Origin: Chitinophaga vietnamensis
GTDB lineage: Bacteria > Bacteroidota > Bacteroidia > Chitinophagales > Chitinophagaceae
DNA length: 64,000 bases
Direction: 5' to 3'
Assembly (NCBI RefSeq): GCF_902167635.1
Contig: NZ_CABHMS010000008.1
Span: forward strand, 62,001-126,000
Positions 45,685-55,155 of the stretch are shown here, piece after piece; the first letter of the stretch is position 1, and every line of letters begins with the position of its first letter. A program made the translations under genes and the position numbers. The notes beneath the pieces are model-generated. The model saw nothing but the letters and a program-made list of their open reading frames with translations. It did not search any database and had not been told where the DNA came from.

Positions 45685-47043
45685 TTATTTCAATGCGGCA
45701 GTTTGTGGTTCGCGGGTGTTGCTGAAGGCAAGTTTGCCCATGCTGTTTGTTTTGTCGATGATATCATAGATCACTTTCATCACGGTGAGCGTGCCGTCGT
45801 AATTGATCTTGTCGGCGCTGTCGCCCGGCAGGTGATAATCGGCATTGCTGGTGAAGAAGAAGAGCACCGGGATATTTTTCTTGTAGAAGCTGGTGTGATC
45901 GTAGGGACCGGAGGCGCCAGAATCCAGTACCAGCTTTGTTTCGCGGGCGCTCACTTCTTTTAGTACGGCGGCCCATCCGGGGGAGGTGCCTACACCGCTG
46001 ATGTGGAGGCCGTTGGCAGCATCGAGGCGGCCGATCATATCGAGGTTAATCATGTAGTTAACAGCGGCAACATCGCTGCCGGCTACAAAATGCCTGGAAC
46101 CGCTGAGCCCTTGCTCATTGCCGGAGAAGGCCACAAAGAGGTAGTTATTATTATGCAGCCTGGAACCTTTGAGCTGGCGCGCAATTTCGAGCATGGCCGC
46201 GATGCCGCTGGCATTGTCGTTGGCGCCGTGGTACAGCACCTTCTCCCCTCCCAGCCCGTTATGGTCTTCGCCAAAGCCCAGGTGGTCGTAGTGTGCGCCG
46301 ATCACGATGGTGGCGGCTGCGTTATTATTAATATAGCCGATCACGTTAGTGCCGGTACGTTTCATGGGCTGAAAGGCTACCTGGCAGGTGATCTGGAAAC
46401 CGTTGGCATCATCATTTCCCAGTTTTTTACTCACTTCATTGTTCACCCATACCGCCGGGATGCTGGCCGGTGTGGGGTTCTGGGCGAGCCAGTCGTTCAC
46501 TTCCGCGATAGATTCTTTACCATTGTAGAAGATCACGCCGGTGGCGCCGGCTTTAGCGGCAGTAAGCGTTTCCTGTTGATACAGCTGCCATTTTGTTTTG
46601 CCTTTGGTGTTGTCGATCTCCTGTATATTCACGAGCCAGATATTATCCGGTTCGTTGACGTTGGGGATCACTTCTCCCTTCATGGTTTTTGTGGCGCTGA
46701 AAGGCAGGGGTATGAACTGGGCGCCGGGGCTCAATGCCTGGTGATTGAGCGTCATGGCGCAATTGGCGGCGGGTACGCGTGTCTCGTTTACGGTGAATGT
46801 TTGCAGGAAGCCTTCGTCGCCTTTGGGGCTGAGCCCTATCTGCTGCATTTGCGAAGAGATGTAGGCGGCTGCAAGCTGCTCGCCGGGAGCGCCGGTACGG
46901 CGGCCTTCCAGCTTATCGCTGCTGAGATAGTTGACGTGCGTTTGCAGATTTGACAAGGTTTTTCGGTCAACTTTTTTCTGTGCGCTCACAGGTATGGTAG
47001 CGACAAGCAATGGTAACAGCCAGGTTAAATTTTTCACAGCCAT
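45685..47043 (-). CDS. M28 family peptidase with PA domain, altered catalytic site
   Basis: Exported zinc aminopeptidase-like protein, 452 residues with signal peptide (LTWLLPLLVATIPVSAQ). A PA domain is inserted in the middle (AKAGATGVIFYNGKESIAEV). Zinc-site elements: GAHYDHLG, GANDNASGIAAMLE, NLDMIGRLD and YDHTSFYKK. The family normally has a Glu-Glu pair in an FSGEEKGLLGS-like motif; here it reads FSGNEQGLSGS, so the position of the catalytic base is Asn. It may be inactive or altered. A -7-like TAATTTTG lies on the minus strand at 47068-47061. Confidence 0.88.
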   Translation of the reverse strand: MAVKNLTWLLPLLVATIPVSAQKKVDRKTLSNLQTHVNYLSSDKLEGRRTGAPGEQLAAAYISSQMQQIGLSPKGDEGFLQTFTVNETRVPAANCAMTLNHQALSPGAQFIPLPFSATKTMKGEVIPNVNEPDNIWLVNIQEIDNTKGKTKWQLYQQETLTAAKAGATGVIFYNGKESIAEVNDWLAQNPTPASIPAVWVNNEVSKKLGNDDANGFQITCQVAFQPMKRTGTNVIGYINNNAAATIVIGAHYDHLGFGEDHNGLGGEKVLYHGANDNASGIAAMLEIARQLKGSRLHNNNYLFVAFSGNEQGLSGSRHFVAGSDVAAVNYMINLDMIGRLDAANGLHISGVGTSPGWAAVLKEVSARETKLVLDSGASGPYDHTSFYKKNIPVLFFFTSNADYHLPGDSADKINYDGTLTVMKVIYDIIDKTNSMGKLAFSNTREPQTAALK

Positions 47044-47179
47044 CTGTTTTGGGTATGCTGCAAAATTACAAATTAAGGCGCTTGCGAAAATTTTCTTTTT
47101 GACTATCCCGTTGTATTTGAGCTATTTATAATATATGAGGGTTGTCTGATAATAGTCATTCATCGGGTTTTATTCATCG

Positions 47180-47206
47180 TTGGTAATGGCCAAAATGCTA
47201 TTTTTG
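47180..47206 (+). promoter_or_regulatory. Promoter of gcvT
   Basis: TTGG (47180-47183) and TATTTTTG (47199-47206), the latter an exact TAnnTTTG match, 20 bases before the gcvT ATG. Confidence 0.5.
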
Positions 47207-47226
47207 CCGCGTTTTAAAAACAATGT

Positions 47227-48315
47227 ATGAAAAATACGCCTTTTACAGAGAAACACATTGCGCTGGGCGCAAAGATGGCTCCATTTGCGGGTTACAACAT
47301 GCCGATATCCTACACAGGTATTAACGACGAACACCAGGCCGTGCGCACAAACGCCGGTGTGTTTGATGTGAGCCACATGGGCGAATTCATTTTAAAGGGA
47401 GAAAATGCACTGGACCTCATCCAGCGCGTTACCAGCAACGACGCCTCCAAACTTACTGCCGGCAAGGCACAATACAGTTGCCTGCCTAACAATGAAGGCG
47501 GTATTGTAGACGATCTGCTGGTGTATTGTATAGAAGAAAATAAAGTGTATATGCTGGTAGTGAATGCCAGCAATATTGAAAAAGACTGGAACTGGATCAG
47601 CCAGCACAATACCAGGAATGTAGAGATGCACAACATCTCCGATAAAACCTGTCTGCTGGCCATTCAGGGGCCTAATGCCACCAGCATTTTGCAACCACTG
47701 ACAGAGGTGGACATCGTAAACCTGAAATACTACACCTTCGCAAAAGGCGTATTTGCAGGTGTTCCCAACGTACTGATCAGCGCTACCGGCTACACTGGCG
47801 CAGGTGGTATCGAGATCTATTTTGAAGATGTTGACGGCGCTGCCGACAAGATCTGGGATGCGATCTTCGCAGCCGGCGGCCCTAAAGGCCTGAAGCCCAT
47901 CGGCCTCGGCGCCCGCGATACCCTCCGCCTGGAAATGGGTTTCTGCCTCTATGGTAATGATATCGATGACCGCAGCTCCCCGCTGGAAGCAGGTTTGGGC
48001 TGGATCACCAAATTTACAAAAGACTTTACCTCCCGCGCTATCTTCGAAAAACAGAAAGCAGAAGGCGTGAGCCAGAAACTGGTCGGCTTTGAAATGGTAG
48101 ATAAAGGCATTCCCCGTCACGACTACGAGATCAAAGATGCTGCCGGCAACGTCATTGGCCGTGTTACCTCCGGTACTCAGTCGCCCTCCCTGCAAAAGGC
48201 TGTGGGCCTGGGTTACGTGAAAACGCCTTTCGCAGCGCTTGACACTGAAATATTCATCTCCGTAAGGGATAAAGCATTGAAAGCGAAAGTGGTGAAAGTG
48301 CCTTTCCTGGGATAG
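47227..48315 (+). CDS. gcvT: Aminomethyltransferase (glycine cleavage T protein)
   Basis: Transfers the aminomethyl carbon of glycine from the H protein to tetrahydrofolate. 362 residues, full length. Landmarks: [34 protein letters not shown], the folate site around [31 protein letters not shown] and [16 protein letters not shown]. The other glycine cleavage genes (gcvH, gcvP) are not in the window, as is common in Bacteroidota. Monocistronic, followed by a large inverted repeat. Confidence 0.96.
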   Translation: MKNTPFTEKHIALGAKMAPFAGYNMPISYTGINDEHQAVRTNAGVFDVSHMGEFILKGENALDLIQRVTSNDASKLTAGKAQYSCLPNNEGGIVDDLLVYCIEENKVYMLVVNASNIEKDWNWISQHNTRNVEMHNISDKTCLLAIQGPNATSILQPLTEVDIVNLKYYTFAKGVFAGVPNVLISATGYTGAGGIEIYFEDVDGAADKIWDAIFAAGGPKGLKPIGLGARDTLRLEMGFCLYGNDIDDRSSPLEAGLGWITKFTKDFTSRAIFEKQKAEGVSQKLVGFEMVDKGIPRHDYEIKDAAGNVIGRVTSGTQSPSLQKAVGLGYVKTPFAALDTEIFISVRDKALKAKVVKVPFLG

Positions 48316-48317
48316 TA

Positions 48318-48466
48318 TTTTCCCGCAAAGACGCAAAGCAGCAACGAATGCAAAGGCATGCTCCGCGTGTAGAATATAGATAACTTGTTTTTCTTGAAAA
48401 AACATGCTTATTTGCGGGCGAAGCCCGCCTTTGCATTCGTTGCTGCTTTGCGTCTTTGCGGGAAAA
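48318..48466. repeat. Perfect 40-base inverted repeat after gcvT
   Basis: Left arm 48318-48357 and right arm 48427-48466 are exact reverse complements over 40 bases; the loop is 69 bases. The arms contain GCAAAGACGCAAAG, a string I associate with dispersed repeats in Bacteroidota. A second hairpin GCGGGC-GAA-GCCCGC sits at 48414-48428. The whole intergenic gap between gcvT and the SRPBCC gene is this element, which looks like a small non-coding mobile repeat. Confidence 0.85.
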
Positions 48467-48479
48467 AATCACCATATCT

Positions 48480-48953
48480 ATGCCTACTATTCATTTGACT
48501 ACCGTTATCCATGCCCCGCTGGAGCGGGTCTTCGACCTGAGCAGGAGTATCACGCTGCATAAAAAAAGTATGTCGCACCGGCAGGAAGAAGCCATAAAAG
48601 GCCGTACCAACGGGTTGATCTCCTACAACGAAACCGTTACCTGGCGCGCCAAACACCTGGGTAAAATGCGCCAGCTCACCACCAGGATCACTGAAATGCG
48701 CAAAGCGGATTTTTTTTGTGATGAGATGACAGAAGGAGATTTTACCCACCTGAAACATGAACATCATTTCAAGGAGATCGGTAACGGCACGGTGATGATC
48801 GATATCATGGATTTCGGAACGCCCTATGGATGGCTGGGCAGATGTTTTGAACGCATCTATCTGCAAAAATATATGACCCGCCTGCTGCAACGGCGTAATG
48901 ACACCATTAAGGAATATGCTGAGAGCGACAAGTGGAGAGTGATCCTTGATTAA
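48480..48953 (+). CDS. SRPBCC family protein
   Basis: A 157-residue START/SRPBCC-fold protein (ligand-binding cage, polyketide-cyclase-like). Motifs: TIHLTTVIHAPLERVFDLSR at the start and DIMDFGTPYGWLG near the end, followed by a long C-terminal helix (LLQRRNDTIKEYAES). Start at ATG 48480; upstream in-frame codons fall in the inverted repeat. Close to comB (15 bases), so probably co-transcribed. Ligand unknown. Confidence 0.87.
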   Translation: MPTIHLTTVIHAPLERVFDLSRSITLHKKSMSHRQEEAIKGRTNGLISYNETVTWRAKHLGKMRQLTTRITEMRKADFFCDEMTEGDFTHLKHEHHFKEIGNGTVMIDIMDFGTPYGWLGRCFERIYLQKYMTRLLQRRNDTIKEYAESDKWRVILD

Positions 48954-48968
48954 TTAAATGTTATCTGA

Positions 48969-49697
48969 ATGACGTCACACAACAAACCCGGCCTGGAAGT
49001 ATGTCTGTCTCCGGCATTATTACATTTATACGATATAAAGAACAGCATCGTAGTGATCATTGATGTACTGCGCGCTACCTCTACTATCTGTACCGCTCTT
49101 TACAATGGCGCTGCCCGCGTAATACCGGTGGCCTCTGTAGAGGAATGTGTGAACATCGGCCGCGCCATCGGCGGCATCACCGCCGGCGAGCGCGATGGCA
49201 AAATTGCCGAAGGCCTCGTACACGGCAACTCCCCTTTCGAATATCCGAGAGAATTTATTGCCGATAAAACCCTGGTGCTCACCACCACCAACGGTACCAA
49301 ACTGCTGCACATGGCCAAAGACGCCATTCAGATCATCACCGGCTCCTTTCCCAATATCAGCTCGGTTTGCGACTACCTCGTTGCACAGAACCAGAACGTG
49401 ATCCTCGGTTGCGCCGCCTGGAAAGACCGCGTAAATATGGAAGATACCCTCTTCGCCGGCGCGGTGACCAGCCGCATCAAACAACACTTCGATGTGAACT
49501 GCGACTCCGCCATCGCCGCCGAAACCCTTTATGATACTGCCAAAGGAGACCTCTTCAATTTCATGAAACAGGCCTCCCACTATAAAAGGCTGGCTAACTA
49601 CGGCCTTGAAAAAGATATTGCGTACTGCCTCACTCCCGATGGCGCCAACGTGCTGCCATTGTTTAAAGACGGAGAACTTGTTGCGGTAGACATTTAG
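48969..49697 (+). CDS. comB: 2-phosphosulfolactate phosphatase family protein (ComB)
   Basis: ComB-type phosphatase of 242 residues. The family core is plain: VVIIDVLRATSTICTALYNG, AGERDGKIAEGLVHGNSPFE, VLTTTNGTKLLHMAKDA and NMEDTLFAGAVTSRI. In methanogens ComB makes sulfolactate for coenzyme M; in bacteria it may act in sulfolactate or related sulfonate metabolism, or on another substrate. No other coenzyme M-type gene is nearby. A hairpin follows at 49705-49735. Confidence 0.9.
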   Translation: MTSHNKPGLEVCLSPALLHLYDIKNSIVVIIDVLRATSTICTALYNGAARVIPVASVEECVNIGRAIGGITAGERDGKIAEGLVHGNSPFEYPREFIADKTLVLTTTNGTKLLHMAKDAIQIITGSFPNISSVCDYLVAQNQNVILGCAAWKDRVNMEDTLFAGAVTSRIKQHFDVNCDSAIAAETLYDTAKGDLFNFMKQASHYKRLANYGLEKDIAYCLTPDGANVLPLFKDGELVAVDI

Positions 49698-49704
49698 GTT
49701 CCCT

Positions 49705-49740
49705 GCCCTTGAAGCGCTCAAAGCGCTTCAAGGGCTTTAT
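49705..49740 (+). terminator. Terminator after comB
   Basis: Perfect 13-base arms GCCCTTGAAGCGC (49705-49717) and complement (49723-49735), loop TCAAA, then TTTAT. A further GCTTCAAGGGCTTTA copy occurs at 49751-49765. Confidence 0.7.
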
Positions 49741-49777
49741 TCGCTTATCCGCTTCAAGGGCTTTAAATTTTTGTACT

Positions 49778-50578
49778 ATGACCTACCATATTTGTTCCAC
49801 CTGCGGCGTACAATACGATGCCGCCGCCACCGCACCGCAGCATTGCCCGATCTGCGAAGATGAAAGACAATACGTAAGCCCAGCAGGCCAACAATGGACC
49901 ACCCTCGAAGAACTGAACCGCAGCCATAAAAATATTATTGAAAAAGTAGCGCCAGACGTGTACGCCATCTACAGCGCTCCCGGTTTTGCTATCGGGCAGC
50001 GGGCGCACCTGCTTGTAACGCCCGGCGGCAACATCCTTTGGGATTGCATCGCTAACCTCGACGCCTCTACGATCGATCTGATACAGCGCCTCGGCGGTAT
50101 CAAAGCAATCGCCATCTCGCACCCGCATTACTTTTCTACGATCGTGGAGTGGAGCCATGCCTTTAATAACGCACCGGTGTATGTGCACCAACTCGATGCG
50201 CAATGGCTGGGGCGTCATGACGCCGTGATCAAATTGTGGGAAGGCGATGAACTGCCCCTCTGGGATGGTGTGAAGCTATTGCTTTGTGGTGGCCACTTTC
50301 CGGGAGCTAATGTACTCTATTCTCCCGCAGGTAAAGGCGCCTTGCTCGTAGGCGATGTGATACAGATAGCGCCCGACCTGAAAACGGTATCGTTCATGTA
50401 CAGCTATCCGAATTTTATTCCTTTATCAGCCAAAGAAGTGAACCGTATTGCCGATGTAGTGCATCCGCTCTCCTACGATGCCATGTACGGCGCTTTCGGC
50501 CGCTATATCAAAACCGGCGCGCAGGCTGCGATGGACTTCTCCGTGAAGCGCTATCTCCGGCATATCAACAAAAATTGA
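49778..50578 (+). CDS. MBL-fold hydrolase with N-terminal zinc ribbon
   Basis: Metallo-beta-lactamase-like protein of about 266 residues, starting at ATG 49778. The first 35 residues form a rubredoxin-like zinc ribbon (CSTCG and, later, CPICED). The MBL part has the HPHYFST segment as a variant of HxHxDH (Asp and the last His replaced), then a GGHFPG motif and GDVIQIAP, which contain further metal ligands. Since the canonical HxHxDH is degenerate, a one-metal or non-hydrolytic role is possible. Substrate unknown. Confidence 0.8.
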   Translation: MTYHICSTCGVQYDAAATAPQHCPICEDERQYVSPAGQQWTTLEELNRSHKNIIEKVAPDVYAIYSAPGFAIGQRAHLLVTPGGNILWDCIANLDASTIDLIQRLGGIKAIAISHPHYFSTIVEWSHAFNNAPVYVHQLDAQWLGRHDAVIKLWEGDELPLWDGVKLLLCGGHFPGANVLYSPAGKGALLVGDVIQIAPDLKTVSFMYSYPNFIPLSAKEVNRIADVVHPLSYDAMYGAFGRYIKTGAQAAMDFSVKRYLRHINKN

Positions 50579-50778
50579 CCTTATGACAACACCATTGATA
50601 TTATGGCAAATGACCATGTGACCTTCCGTTTCCGCAAAAGTGAGAAATATAAATTTGACTAACCCCCGCCGGGAGCCGTTTAAAAGGCTTCAGGCTTTTT
50701 CATTAGGAATTTTCTGCTTACTTTTGTGGATTGCCTTTTTACCAGCTGTCGAATACTTTTTTTTCTTAAATTAACCCT

Positions 50779-53700
50779 TTGGCTGGTAATAAAAAGCTGG
50801 CAACAACGAATAGTATGTCGCTGCCCCATTTGCTAAAATATGTTTACAATAACGGCACTGATGAAGTGATCCGCAGGGGGAAGCGTATCTTTTCTACCGG
50901 AGGGGTAGAGCTGATAGAAGCCGACCCGGTGCTGAAGTCTGCCACCTTCCGTGTAAAAAGCGATACTCACGCCAATTACTACCGTGTATCTATCAATAAG
51001 TACGGAGAAACATCCGGTATGTCTATCCGCTGCCAATGTCCGTACAATCTCGGAGATATCTGCCGCCACGAAGCTGCCGCCCTGTTTCAGCTGCAGGAAA
51101 TGCTGGACAAAAATCATTTCGACAGCTTCGATACACAGTTTGATCAGCAGCATACGCTGATCAAGATGAAATCTATCGACCTGAAAACGATCAAGCTGCT
51201 CACCTCCGGCGCTATTTTCGCACAAGCGGAAAAGATCGCCAAAGAGAGCCCCGCGAAAATTAAACAGGCCAAAGATGAAAAAGTGGAAGCAGTACTTACC
51301 CTGCAAGGCCACGAATATCCGTTGATCATACAACGTAACGAGGAACGCTTTTTTGATACGCATTGCACCTGCGATGAAACAGAACATGCCCTCTGTGTTC
51401 ATAAAGCCGCACTGTTCCTGCAATTGCTGCAGAAGCACGGACAGTTCTATTTCGATACCCTCCGCAACTGGGATAAAGAAAAGAACAAACTGCTCTCCTT
51501 ATACGGCTATTCCCTCACCGATGACCTCGACGGGAAATTTGCCTTTTCGTACATGGATGGTAAACCCTTCCTGCGCGTGCTCGATCCCAGCATCAAGCGT
51601 GTGGATGGCCAGGCCCTCGGCCGCCAGCCCGCCACTGCGCCACCGCCGCCGGAAGAGACCATCACCGTATCACAGCGCCTCGCCGCCGTTTTCAACGCCA
51701 ATGAAACATTATACCCCTATTTCCGCATCGACCTCGTTAGCGGCGAAGTGAACGAAGAACAAACGGCCTTCGTATCTCTCGCCAGTAAACTCGATCTCAC
51801 GAAATATGTGGACTTCTATCAATACAAAGAGAAAGACAGGGAACTGATAGCGCCTATACGAAAATTACAAGGCACTGAAGTGAGCAAGTTCCTCAGCAAA
51901 AATTCTCCGTTCGCCGGTATCTGGGAAAACATCACGCATGAAAATGCAGAAGAACTGCCCACCGAAACGAAAGAGCTAATGCTGGAATACCTGCATCCCA
52001 AGCTGGCAAAGCTGTTTCCGCAACTAGCGGAACATGGCCTCATGTTCCAGCTGCCCAACAGGCAGGCGTTTAAAACCAAGCACCTCATACCGGTACAGCT
52101 GGGCGCAGAAAGACTGAAACTCATCATCAAAGCCGCCAGCGGCGATACCCATGTAGAGGTTACCTGCTTCGTATCTATCGAAGGAGAACAGGTAAACGTA
52201 TCGCAGAACGCCTGGGACAGCCCGCTCCTCTTCCTCTATGAAAACGTAGTGTACCTGTTCGAGAACCCGCAGGATGCCCTGCACGTAGAGCTCTTCAGGC
52301 AAAACGGACAACTGCGCATCCCTAACAACGAATGGCAGGTTTATCTTAAAGACTATCTCCTGCCGCTCAGCAGGCAATATGATATCCAGTTCGACCGCGA
52401 ACTGCTGGCTGAAGTAGACAACATCCTGCCTGAATGCCGTGTATATCTGAAAGAACTCGGCGATACCTTCATCATCCAGCCAGGATTCGCCTACCGCGGC
52501 CAGGAAGTGGAATGGAATGAAGAAAACAGGATCACTGTACAGGAAGGTAATAAAGTGTTGGTGATACGCCGTAACAAAACTGCCGAAGATGAATTTGTGA
52601 ACAAGATACGTACGCTGCACACCAACTTCGCCCAGCACGATAATCATAACTATTTCTACCTGCGCGCCAAGGAAGCGCTCAAAAATAACTGGTTCTTCCT
52701 CTTCTTTGATGCCCTGAAAGAAATGAATGTGCGCGTGTTCGGCTTTGAATCACTGCGCAATTTCAAGTTCAGCTCGCACAAACCGGTGACCAACCTGCAA
52801 ATCAGCTCGGGCATCGACTGGTTCGATGCGCAGATCGAAGTGCTTTACGGCGATCAGCGCGTGAGCATCAAAGACATCAAAAGCGCGCTGGCCAACAAAC
52901 AGAACTATGTACAGCTGGCAGATGGCTCCCTGGGCCTGCTGCCGGAAGAATGGCTGCGCAAATATTCCCTGCTCTTCAAAGTAGGGGAAGAAAAAGATAA
53001 AGGGCTCAAGCTCAGCAAATACAACTTCAGCGTCATCGATGAACTGTATGAGTTCATCGACGATGAAGCCGTAGTGATAGAACTGGAACAAAAGCGCAAG
53101 AAGCTCCTGCAGTTCGATGAGATACGCAATATCGAATTGCCGCATAATCTTCACGCTACCCTGCGCCCATACCAGGAGAGCGGTTTCCAGTGGCTCAACT
53201 ACCTGGATGAGATCAAATGGGGCGGCATCCTCGCAGATGATATGGGTCTTGGTAAAACCATCCAGGCGCTCACTTTCGTGCAGTATTACAAGAACAGGCA
53301 CGGCAAATGTATGGCGCTGGTAGTATGCCCCACCACCCTGATATATAACTGGGAGAACGAGATACGCAAGTTCACGCCGGATATCAAACATCACATCCAT
53401 CATGGGCCTGCACGTTTGAAGAACTCCGAGGAGCTGGCAAAATTTGATGTGATCATCACCACCTACGGCACCCTGCGCAGTGATGTGCAGTTGCTCATGA
53501 AACTGGAGTTCGACTATGTGATCCTCGATGAATCACAAGCCATCAAGAACCCGCAATCAAAGGTGACCAAAGCGGCACAACTGCTGCATACCCGCAACAG
53601 GCTTGCCCTGAGCGGTACGCCCATGCAAAATAATACCTTCGATATCTATGCCCAGATGAACTTCCTCAACCCGGGCATGCTCGGCAGCGTAGACTTTTTC

Positions 53701-54549
53701 AGGAATGAATTTGCTACGCCGATCGATAAATTCCAGGACGAAGAAAGGAAAGAACATCTGCGCAAGCTCATCTATCCGTTCATCCTGCGCCGCACCAAAG
53801 AGCAGGTGGCGAAAGAGCTGCCGGAGAAGATAGAAACAGTGATCTTCTGCGAGATGGACGCCGAACAGCGCCACATCTACGATGCTTACCGCAATACCTA
53901 TCGCTCGAAAATATTGGGCGTGATCGAAGATCAGGGTATGGAACGTTCGCAGCTCACCATCCTGCAAGGCCTGATGAAGCTGCGCCAGATCTGCGATTCG
54001 CCGGCCATCCTCAACGATGCGGAACAATACCCGAACCACTCGGTGAAACTGCACGAGCTCACCCGCGAGATTGCAGAAAACATCGGCCACCACAAAGTGC
54101 TCGTGTTCTCACAATTCCTCGGCATGCTAGGCCTGATCAAGGAAAGGCTGCAACATATGAAAATTCCTTTCGAATATTTCGATGGCTCCACCTCTACGAT
54201 GGACCGCGAAAAAGCGATACAGAATTTCCAGAACAACGACGAATGCCGTGTATTCCTGATCTCGCTGAAAGCCGGTGGTGTGGGTCTTAACCTCACTGCC
54301 GCCGATTATGTTTACATCGTAGACCCCTGGTGGAACCCGGCAGTAGAGCAACAAGCCATTGACCGTACGCACCGTATCGGACAAACGAAAAATATCTTCG
54401 CCTACCGTATGATCTGTAAAGACACGGTAGAAGAAAAAATACTACAGCTACAGGAACGCAAGAAATCTTTGGTGAAAGAGATCATCTCCGATGATAGCGG
54501 CTTCGTGAAGAAGCTCACGAAGGAAGATGTACTGTACTTGTTCAGTTAG
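50779..54549 (+). CDS. SNF2 family helicase with SWIM zinc finger
   Basis: Large DEAD/DEAH-superfamily ATPase of the SNF2 type, 1256 residues. Near the N-terminus is a SWIM-type zinc finger, CQCPYNLGDICRHEA, and a second similar one, CTCDETEHALCVHKA. The helicase core lies in the C-terminal third: Walker A DDMGLGKTIQA, the DESQ box, the SGTPMQNN motif, and QAIDRTHRIGQTKN as motif VI. It remodels protein-DNA or nucleic-acid complexes; precise role unknown. TTG at 50779 is taken as start; ATG 50815 is an alternative. Ended by a very strong hairpin. Confidence 0.93.
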   Translation: MAGNKKLATTNSMSLPHLLKYVYNNGTDEVIRRGKRIFSTGGVELIEADPVLKSATFRVKSDTHANYYRVSINKYGETSGMSIRCQCPYNLGDICRHEAAALFQLQEMLDKNHFDSFDTQFDQQHTLIKMKSIDLKTIKLLTSGAIFAQAEKIAKESPAKIKQAKDEKVEAVLTLQGHEYPLIIQRNEERFFDTHCTCDETEHALCVHKAALFLQLLQKHGQFYFDTLRNWDKEKNKLLSLYGYSLTDDLDGKFAFSYMDGKPFLRVLDPSIKRVDGQALGRQPATAPPPPEETITVSQRLAAVFNANETLYPYFRIDLVSGEVNEEQTAFVSLASKLDLTKYVDFYQYKEKDRELIAPIRKLQGTEVSKFLSKNSPFAGIWENITHENAEELPTETKELMLEYLHPKLAKLFPQLAEHGLMFQLPNRQAFKTKHLIPVQLGAERLKLIIKAASGDTHVEVTCFVSIEGEQVNVSQNAWDSPLLFLYENVVYLFENPQDALHVELFRQNGQLRIPNNEWQVYLKDYLLPLSRQYDIQFDRELLAEVDNILPECRVYLKELGDTFIIQPGFAYRGQEVEWNEENRITVQEGNKVLVIRRNKTAEDEFVNKIRTLHTNFAQHDNHNYFYLRAKEALKNNWFFLFFDALKEMNVRVFGFESLRNFKFSSHKPVTNLQISSGIDWFDAQIEVLYGDQRVSIKDIKSALANKQNYVQLADGSLGLLPEEWLRKYSLLFKVGEEKDKGLKLSKYNFSVIDELYEFIDDEAVVIELEQKRKKLLQFDEIRNIELPHNLHATLRPYQESGFQWLNYLDEIKWGGILADDMGLGKTIQALTFVQYYKNRHGKCMALVVCPTTLIYNWENEIRKFTPDIKHHIHHGPARLKNSEELAKFDVIITTYGTLRSDVQLLMKLEFDYVILDESQAIKNPQSKVTKAAQLLHTRNRLALSGTPMQNNTFDIYAQMNFLNPGMLGSVDFFRNEFATPIDKFQDEERKEHLRKLIYPFILRRTKEQVAKELPEKIETVIFCEMDAEQRHIYDAYRNTYRSKILGVIEDQGMERSQLTILQGLMKLRQICDSPAILNDAEQYPNHSVKLHELTREIAENIGHHKVLVFSQFLGMLGLIKERLQHMKIPFEYFDGSTSTMDREKAIQNFQNNDECRVFLISLKAGGVGLNLTAADYVYIVDPWWNPAVEQQAIDRTHRIGQTKNIFAYRMICKDTVEEKILQLQERKKSLVKEIISDDSGFVKKLTKEDVLYLFS

Positions 54550-54554
54550 CACAA

Positions 54555-54607
54555 ACGCTAAAAGCAGCGGCCTGCGCCCATAGGGCGCAGGCCGCTGCTT
54601 TTAGCGT
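54555..54607. terminator. Bidirectional terminator between SNF2 and M50-like genes
   Basis: Perfect 25-base arms (54555-54579 and 54583-54607) with an ATA loop, GC-rich at the top and ending in AAAAGC / GCTTTT. It lies between convergent genes and is followed by TATTTTT on the plus strand. Confidence 0.85.
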
Positions 54608-54613
54608 ATATTT

Positions 54614-55150
54614 TTATGCGCACCACCGCACAATCAGATCAGGCAACCACACCGCCACCGCAATACCATATGCAAGGTCGAGCCATATCATGCTGCCGAT
54701 GGCGCCTAACAATATAATACCTACTATTGGCACAGTGATGGCTTTGAGCCACCAGGGCGTTTTTTCATCATTGGCAACGAGGCGCCACAGGCTTTGTGCA
54801 TCGCCGGTGCTGGGAAAAGCGTGCATGGCAATGCTCACGCCAAGGTAGATGAGCACATAATCGAAAGGAGTGCCGGCGCCGAACTTCACCACCGGGATAG
54901 CTGCGGGGAAGCCGATGATCAGCCCCAGTAATGTATTTACGATAAACGGCCCGATGCTGATCCACAGCTGTTGCGAAGGCCTGGACGGTACCTCGTGTAT
55001 CACATAGCCAACCGGGTTATCCACCTGGAAATATTTCACTTCAAAGATAGCTACCCCGAAAAGCCGGCAGAACAGCTGATGTGCAAATTCATGCACGATC
55101 ACACCGGGAAAAGTAAGTACGCTGATGACGATGCCTGGAAGGAAGAACAT
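54614..55150 (-). CDS. Membrane metallopeptidase-like protein (HExxH, M50-like)
   Basis: 178-residue integral membrane protein. HEFAH at about residues 20-24 lies at the end of the first hydrophobic segment, followed by FGVAIFEVKYFQ, as in small M50 or DUF3267-like proteins. Four or more hydrophobic segments. A second metal ligand may be Asp in the GDAQSLW segment, as in site-2-type peptidases (NxxPxxxxDG is absent). Five bases separate its start from the stop of the TPR gene upstream, so the two are one operon. Activity is not certain. Confidence 0.75.
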   Translation of the reverse strand: MFFLPGIVISVLTFPGVIVHEFAHQLFCRLFGVAIFEVKYFQVDNPVGYVIHEVPSRPSQQLWISIGPFIVNTLLGLIIGFPAAIPVVKFGAGTPFDYVLIYLGVSIAMHAFPSTGDAQSLWRLVANDEKTPWWLKAITVPIVGIILLGAIGSMIWLDLAYGIAVAVWLPDLIVRWCA

Positions 55151-55155
55151 TGTAA

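Noticed and set aside
46003-46953. 316-codon open frame on the plus strand
   Set aside because: Antisense to the M28 peptidase gene; no independent support.
47392-48405. 337-codon open frame on the minus strand
   Set aside because: Antisense to gcvT and running into the inverted repeat; no domain seen.
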